From the NCBI RefSeq assembly GCF_029784135.1, contig NC_073746.1:13530416-13594415 (forward strand): DNA of 64,000 nt. The letters run 5' to 3'. Under the pieces are notes generated by a model. It did not search any database. It saw only the letters and a program-made list of their open reading frames with translations, and had not been told where the DNA came from. The stretch comes from Toxorhynchites rutilus septentrionalis. Lineage: Eukaryota; Arthropoda; Insecta; Diptera; Culicidae. The position numbers and the translations under genes are program-made. Within the stretch, counting starts at the first letter, position 1. Every line of letters begins with the position of its first letter. Shown here one piece after another: positions 55,646 to 64,000 of this stretch.

Positions 55646-58450
55646 ACCATATGATTTGTGATTTTAAATTTTAATTTTTATTATTACTACTTATCTTTCA
55701 TTTCATGATACACCCTGTGCTGTTCTTCTCTTTCTCATATTCTCTCCGGGAAAGCTACCAGTCCTTTCTCCAGAGAAAGGTATCATCTCTAACATCTGGC
55801 ATCATGCACTCAACACAAAAACACTTGTCTACATATATAATCTATAATCTAAAATATGAAACTAAATATGGATTCAAAATATAAAATATAAACACAGTCA
55901 TAAGAAACCACAGTCCGTCTGGAAATTGTTATTTGAATTTTCTATCCACATTGAAAACAATTACGAAACCTTCGTACAACTAGTCCATCGAACATTTAAA
56001 CCATTTTTTTTTTATCTGTATTATAGTGATTTTCATATAGCATATGTCGTGCGTATTCTTCTGCAGGCGGGATAGGCTTTCCGTATACCTGCTTTCGCAA
56101 GTTTCAGCCATCAACTAAATCTCAATCTCGGGGGAAATGGTGACAGAATTTTGAGCCTCTAGCCATCTAGCATTTCCTACTCCTGTGAGATGTCAAATAA
56201 TATCAGGTCGTTTCTTTTTTTTTCTGCGTCGTTTCAGGTATGTAACCAACAAGCCAGAAGAACAAAGAGTGGAAAAAGTCCGAACATAACCGGTAATCGT
56301 CCACAATTTGCCTACGTCGTTCGGGGGAACCCATCGAGGGTTAAGCAAACTAAGGCAATTAACACACACACACGCACATGCCGAACGGATGGGCAGGTGG
56401 GTAAACGCGCGGGGCCTGGGTGGTTGTATTGACTCAGAGCACAGGACGCGCCATCAAGGTGGAACGACCATCGAGACACGACCAATAACACAAAGAAACG
56501 CCGATGTTTTCTCGGTCATTTGTTTCATTCCGCTTTGCTACACTGCTTCTCCTGGGCCTGGATTTCTTGTGGAATCTTTGTTAAATGAATTGAGTAGGCG
56601 CAGATCGAGGCACCGAAGGTGAAACAATTTTATATTTACTGATTGCTTCCAGCAGTAGCTACATTAGAATTGCGTTTTTTCCACCACAGTTCCGAATAAT
56701 ACCACTAAGCAGCAGCGGTGGCTTATTGGATTACCAAGAAGACATGATTAGATTCTTAACTGTTGTTATCTATAGACTGCCAACAACAACCATTCAAGCC
56801 TATGGCTGGTATCGATCGAATTGTTTCATGCTATTGGAACGTCGTCTACTTCAGTGGTAGTATTCCACTAGCGCGGAGATTCAGCCTTGCGAAACGAATG
56901 GTCATGAGGGGTGCCGCTACATAGTGCAACTCTCACTAAGGCTTCGACGAGAAGTGTAGGATATAGGGGAAAAAACATTGCTTCTATAATGTAACATATT
57001 TTTAATTAAACGACGAATTAATAGCACACGTCTTTGTGAGCTGCTGCTGCGGCAATCACCCATGCCATTGTGGTGTGGTATTGCTGGGAAAAAATCACAT
57101 GACAGAGAGATGCCAAAGAGTGTGTGGGAGTTGGGGATATTGGTCCGGCTTCTTCTGATGTTTGGCTGACTAGAAAGTCTTTAGAGGGGAAATTGAACGA
57201 AACAAACTTTAAGGTGCTCATTTTTATACATTATGAAAATGTCGATGGCTTCCGATTTGACAATGTCAAATTCACATTCAATAATGTCAAATAGATAGGG
57301 ATGATATTACAACAATAGAAAGTGAGCAAGTACTTATGACGTTGAGGTCATTTGTGTTACTTCCCAATAGAAATATTTGAAATTTCATTGTAATATGATA
57401 ACTAAACGATGAATGCTTAGGTGAGGTGTTCTTTACAAAAAAAGAGTTTACCGTAGCTTTGTTACGAGAAAAAACAGCACAAAACAACCTGTAGAGGCCA
57501 CAAATCATTCTAGCAGTAATAAATATAAAAAAGTAGCGAACGACATACGAATTTCGCATCGTGGAAGGCTCGACCGCTCGTCCATCCAAATGGTGCTGAC
57601 GCTGACGAAGCTGATTATTTTAGGATTTTTTTCCTCCGCTTGTTTTCCTCTTGTACATTACTACTTTGCAGAACCATCCTTCCGTGCCATACATTTATTA
57701 TTCGGAGAAAACGGCAGAGGTCTGCGTTTTTTTTCCACTGCTCTCACTCACTCACCCTCTTCTGCTGGTCTTACGGCAACGGGAACGGCTCTGGAATTCA
57801 CTGAAAGTACGCGCGATGCAAACGATGAGCAGAGCCAACTCAGCTGAATCTCGAGCCACCGTTTGGATCCGGGACATTCCGAGCGGGACGTATTCAATAT
57901 ATCCGTGGCTTTTTTTCCGTCGTCGTCGTCTTCGTCGTCACAGTCTTCTTCTTGTACCTCTGCCCTTTCTACCCAAGGGTACGCTCCTGAGCTCCTGCTA
58001 TCCGTGGCTATCGATTTGCCTCGACCACAAGAGAGCGATAGAGAGGAGTCAGTCGGGGGAAAGAATCTGTAGCGCGCATCTCTTCGCACACGATAAATGG
58101 CTTGAGTAACTTTTTTTTCCTGTAAATAATGACGGGACGCGGCGCGATATAGGATTTTGAGCGAGAGCGAAAAAAATGCACGTCCAGAAGAAGTTGGGTT
58201 TGGCAACATGGGGCGGCTACAGACGTAAGCGAGCAAGAGAAGAAACGTGGAGAAAATGGGCACTGAACTTGGCTGAATTTATAAGCAATAATTGCACCAA
58301 GAACGAGGAGAGGAAGAAGGGAGAGAGCAGTTCAGAGGCAATCGATTGGAGGAAGAAACCTTTCTCCGGCCTTCGAATCTTTTCTTCGGCCGTTGAGTGG
58401 GGCATGCGAAGATTTCATTTTTTCCATGATTAACGCCGTAGCTTCACAAA
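55646..58450. other. Host-like region, GC-richer from 56.2 kb
   Basis: AT-rich to about 56.1 kb, then GC-richer with CA repeats (56363-56378), several GTC/CGT trinucleotide clusters near 57917-57950 and GAGA words. Frames of 60-171 codons overlap on both strands, without domains. A ratchet-like splice motif is listed separately. Best read as intronic or regulatory host DNA. Confidence 0.45.
56211..56243 (+). other. Candidate ratchet (recursive) splice site
   Basis: TTTCTTTTTTTTTCTGCGTC then GTTTCAG is followed directly by GTATGT. A strong pyrimidine tract with CAG joined to a GTATGT donor is the form of zero-length ratchet sites in long insect introns. It might also be an ordinary acceptor. 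Prediction only. Confidence 0.3.
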
Positions 58451-58465
58451 TGTTTTCGTCGAAGG

Positions 58466-58735
58466 TAAAACTGATTTTAGCACATATTCGGATCTCCTGA
58501 TTTATAACATTAAATGAGCTTAAAAATAACAGAAAATGTGCGCCCTTCCCATACTGGTACAGCATTGGTATAATATATATGCCATAGCAACATAAAAGCA
58601 ATATGAGAGAGTGAAACAAGAGACCCATTGCAAATAAGCACGCATTAAACCTTTCCGCATTCTTCGCATACATACACGGCCCCCGACCGAAAAGGATACA
58701 GGTTCACGCTTATGCACTCCTTTTTACTCCCAGAA
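58466..58735 (+). repeat. Interspersed repeat 'X', uninterrupted copy
   Basis: Aligns with 8488-8586 plus 9420-9600 without the intervening MITE: CTCCTGATTTATAACATTAA, then AATGAGCTTAAAAATAACAG, then CAATATGAGAGAGTGAAACA and ACACGGCCCCCGACCGAAAA. Confidence 0.65.
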
Positions 58736-58950
58736 AACACTTTCCATACTTACTTCTAAGATTTAATTTCACTACAATATGTGTAAGGCAATTATGTGCA
58801 AGTTCAATTATGTGCAAAACGTTCAACGGATGCTATTGAAAGCGATTCCAATGCCATACACATGAACTGTCAGTTTTACGGCGAATGCATCCAAGTGCGG
58901 TTAAGATTTCAGAAACATGAATATTGAAATGGATGTATCTCGGAATTATA

Positions 58951-59490
58951 TTAAGGGGGGGTATTCTATTGTAGAGACACGAATTTCGGACGTTTTTTTG
59001 AGCTCTGTAAAAAAAAAGAATATTTTTACTATCTATTATATAATTATTTGTTCATCTATCTTTTAACAATAAAACAATAATTGAACGGAGAAAAAATATT
59101 CATAACTAGAATAGTTAGGAACTGATGAAGTGAGGGGGTTCAAAAAAAGTTGTGCCGTGGCTTGCACGAGATTCTGCATCAGTAGAGAAGCCGCTATCGC
59201 ATGAACCTCGGACAAGTTAAAAACATCTTTTTTTTACAATATGGCGGCCGTTTGAAAAACAAAATGTGGTTTGAAACGTTCTTTCTAACGTTTCCCGATT
59301 TTTTAAAAACAGCAAAATTTCAAAAAATTCCATTTTTAGAGTTTCATGCGATAGAGATTGTATTGTATTCTAACCCGGTAAATAATAGGATTTTCGATAT
59401 GTCCTTTGTAGGGTATATTCTTGAATGCCTAGACAACGGAAATATGAAGGAATTTATTTTTTTGATTTCTAGACTAGAATACTGCTTTAA
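58951..59490. mobile_element. TTAA-flanked MITE
   Basis: Left TTAAGGGGGGGTATTCTATT; right inward TTAAAGCAGTATTCTAGTCT. TTAA at both ends (58951-58954, 59487-59490). A relative lies in inverted orientation at 25225-25380. A 106-codon frame at 59201-59521 crosses the right boundary and has no domain. Confidence 0.7.
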
Positions 59491-60419
59491 GAGTGATAGA
59501 TTTATTTCAACGCTTCGTTGAGATTTATTTATGTCTTTTAAGTGGTACGTTTTATCCTTGGCCTTGATTCTAATATGATTTCATATGTTTGATGACGACT
59601 TCAGATTCTGCAATCACTTCTTCATTGGAGCAAAGTATGTTTCCCTCGGGCATTGTATAGTAATCTGCCAAGAAATGATGCAAAATACAAAAACAGTTAT
59701 TGTTATGTCATTCATATTAATTTTGGAATGAAATTTAGCATTCCCGTATTGGGGAATACACAGCTTCCTCATTGTCTGAACAAGTGAGATGAATTCATGT
59801 TGAGTAAAACTTTTTATTGAAATCTCTTCTGGTTCATTTCGACGTGCTGTTGGCGATTGCCAGCTGATTCTGGTCAGAAGCTTCCAGAATAATAATGCAG
59901 CAAACCGACGACTGGGGTTTATAATTGGGCGATATATTGTAAATTACAGGGCGATAGTTTTCTAGTTCAAGTATCTTCATTATAGAAAAGGCTTCATGAA
60001 ACTAATTACATTGTTTAATAGACTTACGTTTAGTCCTTCCCTGTGTGCAATCTAATCCTGTCTATCAATCGTATTAAAGGGCTACTAGTAGTACGATCGT
60101 GCGATCAATGTTCCAGCATATTTGTAGCTATTTAGGTGAAGTTAGGTTAGCATTAGTTGTTGTAAGTCTTAGATTTGAATTCATTATATACATTATAATA
60201 AATATTGATTTACCGTTCCCGAACTCACATAATGTAGGCTCCAAACTAATTTCCATATTATATGACACAATTCAACCATTTTGATTTCAATTTTAACCTC
60301 AACTGGCGAGGTTTATTTGCTCTCGCTAGGGCTTTTTTCTATTAACTAGTATTTTTTTCTCAAGGATTATTATTCGGTGTTTTTCGCACTGGTGTATATT
60401 AGAGTGTCAAATGATGTAT
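59491..60419. other. Unassigned AT-rich DNA
   Basis: No gene, RNA or repeat boundary recognised. Confidence 0.4.
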
Positions 60420-60821
60420 GAGAAAAAATTACCCTCGAAGTTTCATAGCGAACTTGATTAAAAATGTTGATTCCCACGAAAAATAACCCTATGTAAAATA
60501 TCAGCTCAATCGGACTTCATTTACTAGTGTCGCACAGCGGTCAAAGTTTGAGTTTTTTGAAAACCGAAAAATCACCCAAGCTCCTCCCCCCTTGGGTGAA
60601 AGGAAATCGGAGTTTTCGAAAAAAAAATTGTTTGCTGCCAAGTATCTTCAAATTGCATGAAACGTCGAGATATACTGTCATCTCGAATTTTTTTTTTGTC
60701 AAAAATCGACACTCTGGGAGTCGTTTTTTCGGAATACAAGGCAAAACTAATGGTTCAGAGTGCCTATGGAAATCGTCACATCGATTTTTCATACGGGACA
60801 TAAAATCAAAATAATTATCAG
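60420..60821. repeat. Satellite-like unit related to 20878-22570
   Basis: Shares GTCAAAAATCGACACTCTGG, GCATGAAACGTCGAGAT and the CTTGGGTGA words with the block at 21-22.5 kb. Its right end is the insertion site of a SINE. Confidence 0.7.
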
Positions 60822-60980
60822 GGAGGCGATCTAGCGTAGTGGTAACATCCATGCCTCTCACGCTGAAGGTCACGAGTTCAATTCTCACTCCCGACATTCT
60901 TCCAAAAATGGAAGTACAAGTGATGAACCAACCAAATGAGTTGAAAATCACTATAATACAGATAAAAAAAAAAAAAAAAA
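60822..60980 (+). mobile_element. tRNA-derived SINE with target-site duplication
   Basis: The head GGAGGCGATCTAGCGTAGTG contains an A box (CTAGCGTAGTGG, 60831-60842). The B box GAGTTCAATTC is at 60874-60884, 31 nt downstream. The tRNA-like part resembles tRNA-Glu (GCCTCTCACGCTGAAGGTCA). A ~75-bp body ends in an A17 tail (60964-60980). A duplication ATAATTATCAG flanks it at 60811-60821 and 60981-60991. About 160 bp, transcribed by Pol III and moved by LINE proteins in other systems. Confidence 0.9.
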
Positions 60981-60991
60981 ATAATTATCAG

Positions 60992-61396
60992 TTACTAAAT
61001 AATTGATAAGTAATACTTTATTTTCCATAAAGTTTCATCAATCAATATCTGCACAATTAATACATATTATTTAAAATTTAATTTTAAAATTAAAACAACG
61101 ATACTTATGCAGGATGTTTCCAGCATTGGTCATTTAGCCCCTTACCGTATTATTTGATTTCCTACAGCATGGACCAAATACGAACACAACGAGTCGTTCC
61201 CTACTATGCTGAGTTGTGCCACGAGTGAGGTTCGATGTTGTACGCAAAAGGGTTAACAAATGATATGCCTAGAGAAAACATTGTTTAAATGGTTCCTAGT
61301 GAAACATTTTTGCTTTATTACAAGTTATGGTCGAGTATCTGGATGTGTTAATATTAAATAACTAACAATCTGAAAGAAAGTATTCGAAGTGAACTC
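60992..61396. other. Unassigned AT-rich DNA
   Basis: Nothing recognised except a lone CAAAAGGGTTAAC near 61246, like one end of the fold-back family at 30256. Confidence 0.4.
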
Positions 61397-61590
61397 TAAA
61401 TAGTCAATAACGGTCCCGGCCATGTCCTCACAGTCACCAGGACAAGGGAAAGAATGTTAGCATGATATTCTCGGCCAGAGGGGTCGCTTCTGTAGCGCAG
61501 TTTCCCTGCGATAATCATGGAAGGGATAATTGTTAGTGAGAAAAGTTGAAAATCCGTATTCACTGCGATTAGTGATGCGATTCTGTTACT
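61397..61590 (+). repeat. Interspersed repeat 'Y', second copy
   Basis: CCCGGCCATGTCCTCACAGT, then AATGTTAGCATGATATTCTC, then GATAATCATGGAAGGGATAA; diverged match to 54897-55100. Confidence 0.65.
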
Positions 61591-61614
61591 CTCAACTACT
61601 CGAAGAAATATGTG

Positions 61615-61658
61615 TTAACCCTTTCACTACGGCATTGTGCTTCTAGCGAAAGGGTTAA
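61615..61658. mobile_element. 44-bp miniature of the TTAA fold-back family
   Basis: TTAACCCTTTCACTACGGCA at the left and GCGAAAGGGTTAA at the right, TTAA to TTAA in 44 bp, with the same terminal sequence and 'GGCA(A)TGTGCT' start as the 2.16-kb element at 30256. Confidence 0.65.
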
Positions 61659-61833
61659 GGCGGAATTACATCCATTCAATTTGATGCATGCTACGAGTCA
61701 ATGACTTTTTCTTAGCGAAGTGTATATTTTTATGACATAATTAGTCTTGTCGATCAATGTTAGCCTTATCCAATGGCCTGCGGATCGGTGCGGCGTGTGT
61801 AGCACGACAATATTGGAGTAATTATGTCATTTA

Positions 61834-62319
61834 TTGACGGTAACCATAATTCACCACAATAATGGAAGAACAAAATATTTGATCATACAAACAATAACTT
61901 CAGAACAGATAAAAACATTGCGCAAGTATTCAAGTATTCAAAACAAGGCCATGCGTTTGATATTGAGATGCGATCGACTTACTCCACGAAGATTTATGCT
62001 TGAATGCCTACAATGGATGTCAGTGGGACAGCGTATCAAATATTGCACTCTTACGTTCATATATAAGATGGTTAGCGGCATGACACCGAACTATTTACAA
62101 AACACGATAACGTATGGAAGAGATATGCACCGATATAACACAAGGCAAGCAAGTGACCTCAGAACCATGAACTTTCGAATGTCATGTACCCAAAACTCAC
62201 TTTTTTATAAAGGATATCGCCTGTATAACACATTACCAAATGAAGCAAAGACAGCTACAAGCCTTCGAATATTCCGTAGTATTTGTAAAGAGTTTTTGAA
62301 GCATGATTTAGATTTTTGA
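61834..62319 (+). pseudogene. 3' end of CR1/L2-like LINE ORF2
   Basis: 161 codons encoding the region C-terminal to the reverse transcriptase. The pattern is SIQNKAMRLILRCDRLTPRR, then MLECLQWMSVGQRIKYCTLT, FIYKMVSGMTPNYL, YNTRQASDL, NSLFYKGYRLYNTLPNEAK and FRSICKEFL. This 'QNKAMR...W..V..R......F.YK...G..P.YL...NSLFYKG...YN.LP' tail is characteristic of CR1/L2-related and similar non-LTR elements. RT and endonuclease are absent, so the copy is 5'-truncated, and homology begins only around residue 30. The frame itself is open to a natural stop, and the 3' UTR runs into the tandem repeat that follows. Confidence 0.8.
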
Positions 62320-62329
62320 TCCTGCATAT

Positions 62330-64000
62330 AATTAATGTTAGTGTGTAAGATGACGAAGTTTAACGGATATTTGTATTTTCTTATCTTTAGACTATAATGA
62401 TGATGGTTAACTTAAACAATATTTGTGAAATCTTCAATAGCTTGATCCCGCGCGCGTTAGCACACATAGACAACTTGAGATAGAACATATGCAAAAACAA
62501 TTCTTTTTAATGAAAGCATTCAAATGGGTTTAATGTGGAAACCAGAGGTAAGCTAGGGATAGCTCAATCGGAATACTTGTAAATTCATCTTCTCAATAGA
62601 TAATTATAACAAGATTTTTCTGTGTTGTGGCAGATCTTATTGCAGATTCAGGTTGACACGTTTATACCCCAGATTGAATGTAGGGCCTGAAGTATCGGCT
62701 GGAATTAGGCTTAGGTTTGCTCAGCTGTCTGGTTTCGAAAACGATTAACAGACCGTTGTCGGGTATCCAGTGAAGCGGGAATTCCTTTGTAAATTTTAGG
62801 CTAATGCTGACATAGGTATTGGGTTCAATTCCTGATCGGTCAAGGATTTTTTCGGGTTGGAAATTTTCTTGACATGCCTTGGGATATGTAAAGTAATGGG
62901 CCTGAAGTATTGGCTAGAATTAGGCTTGGGTTTGCTCAGCTACCAGAACTCGGAAACGATCGCAAATGCAGGCCGTGGCCGGGGATCTGATAAAGTGGGA
63001 TTTCCCTTGTAAGTTCATGGCTAATATTGACATAGGCATGGGGTTCAATTCCCGATCGGTCCAGGGTCTTCCCGGGTTGGAAATTCTCTCGACATGCCAT
63101 GGGTTAAATACGTTAAGTTGATAACATAAATTGTTCTTCAATTAGGAATCTATGTTTGTAATATAACCAGTCCGTTTGTTTTGTTTTTTACTTCAATGTG
63201 CTTACTGGTTATTTTAATAATTGTTACATAAAGATCAACAAGAGAACTCGTACAGCTCAAACTTTTTGAGGTGATCATCATCATTATTTCATAAAACGAG
63301 GAAATTATTGTCTTTTGAGTGTATGTGTGTCCGTGTATTTTTCTTGTTAAGACTATGGTGATGATGGTATTTTTTTTTTTGCTTTTATATATATCTTAGT
63401 TATTCAATTAAATCTAAAAACATAATTGTGAAGTCTGCAATAGTTTGAGCCCGCGCGCGTTGGCAAACATAGAGAAACGTGAGATTGAACAAAAGCAAAA
63501 GAATTTTTGATCGAATAAAACAAAGTCATTCCAAGGGGTTTAATGTGGAAACCTGAGGTAAGCTAGGGATAGCTCAATCGGAATACTTGTAAATTCATCT
63601 TCTCAACAGATAATTATATCAAGATTTTTCTGTATTGTGGCGGATCTCATTGCAGATTCAGGTTCACACGTTTATACCCCAGGTTGAATGTAGGGCCTGA
63701 AGTATCGGCTGGAATTAGGCTTAGGTTTGCTCAGCTGTCTGGTCTCGAAAACGATTAACAGACCGTTGTCGGGTATCCAGTGAAGCGGGAATTCCTTTGT
63801 AAATTCTAGGCTAATGCTGACATAGGTATTGGGTTCAATTCCTGATCGGTCAAGAATTTTTTCGGGTTGGAAATTTTCTTGACATGCCTTGGGATATGTG
63901 AAGTGATGGGCCTGAAGTGTCGGCTAGAATAAGGCTTGGGTTTGCTCAGCTACTAGAACTCGGAAACGATCGCAATTGCAGGCCGTGGCCGGGGATCTGA
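62330..64000 (+). repeat. ~1-kb tandem repeat with tRNA B-box-like motifs
   Basis: Unit 1 (62330-63320) and the start of unit 2 (63321-64000, cut by the window) align in order: TAATGTGGAA at 62531 and 63541, and CCCGCGCGCGTT at 62447 and 63450. Within each unit a ~215-bp segment is repeated (GGCCTGAAGTATYGGCTRGA, then TTTGCTCAGCT, then GACATAGGYATKGGGTTCAA, then TTCCYGATCGGTC, then GGGTTGGAAATT). GGTTCAATTCC fits the Pol III B box and the surrounding words resemble mosquito tRNA-related SINEs. The unit start resembles the LINE 3' UTR before it. Confidence 0.75.

Noticed and set aside
57651..58263. 152- and 171-codon frames on opposite strands, one with an acidic run
   Set aside because: The acidic stretch is the complement of a GTC/CGT trinucleotide repeat; both strands are open together.
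60822..60900. Possible tRNA gene
   Set aside because: A and B boxes are present, but the sequence has a SINE body, poly-A tail and target duplication, and the acceptor stem does not close.
1..64000. Endogenous viral elements
   Set aside because: Mosquito genomes often carry flavivirus- or rhabdovirus-like fragments, so I looked for polymerase or nucleoprotein-like frames; none was seen.

Overview
This window looks like non-coding DNA of a culicine mosquito, most likely Aedes or a close relative. The evidence is the set of repeat families: two IS630/Tc1/mariner elements whose catalytic spacing is exactly DD37E (a group first described in mosquitoes), an I-clade and an R1-clade LINE, a tRNA-derived SINE, many TA- and TTAA-flanked MITEs, Helitron-type ends, and a roughly 130-bp 'CTACTAGTCAAGCCC' minisatellite familiar from culicid genomes. 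I found no intact host protein-coding gene, tRNA, rRNA or CRISPR array.

Layout. 1-1.4 kb: R1-type LINE ORF1 with an in-frame stop, cut by the window edge. 1.4-4.4 kb: Helitron-like ends, tandem repeats and minisatellite with a MITE inserted at TA. 4.4-7.6 kb: unassigned DNA. 7.6-10.4 kb: truncated mariner, a Tigger/pogo-type MITE inside another repeat, a Helitron remnant and a local duplication. 10.4-14.7 kb: mostly GC-richer unassigned DNA with one Harbinger-like MITE. 14.7-22.6 kb: a TTAA MITE, a TA-type MITE, three hAT elements and a near-identical 537-bp tandem duplication. 22.6-24.2 kb: GC-richer host-like DNA with a candidate coding first exon. 24.2-27.4 kb: a hAT element filled with a Helitron, a TTAA MITE fragment and a DD37E element. 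27.4-28.7 kb: host-like DNA with a candidate microexon or ratchet splice site. 28.7-32.4 kb: a LINE RNase H remnant and a 2.16-kb TTAA fold-back element. 32.4-35.8 kb: GC-rich, GAGA-rich DNA with a candidate promoter. 35.8-42.8 kb: a nest in which a Tigger-type MITE received two smaller MITEs in opposite orientation and then a deleted I-clade LINE. 42.8-48.6 kb: AT-rich DNA with a Tigger/pogo remnant, then GC-richer host-like DNA. 48.6-50 kb: a DD37E element with long terminal inverted repeats (TIRs). 50-54.8 kb: minisatellite in both orientations with two clean insertions and a mariner remnant. 54.8-61.7 kb: repeats, host-like DNA with a second ratchet-like site, a TTAA MITE and a SINE. 61.8-64 kb: the 3' end of a CR1/L2-like LINE running into a roughly 1-kb tandem repeat with tRNA B-box-like motifs.

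The most defensible reading is a transposon-rich intron or intergenic region of a large plus-strand host gene. The host signals (an Inr with upstream GAGA repeats, GTGAGT/GTAAGA donors, CAG|GTATGT, a short ORF ending at a donor) are all plus strand but individually weak. No undescribed biological system is demonstrated. The strongest observations are nested insertion histories that can be read base by base from target-site duplications (TSDs).
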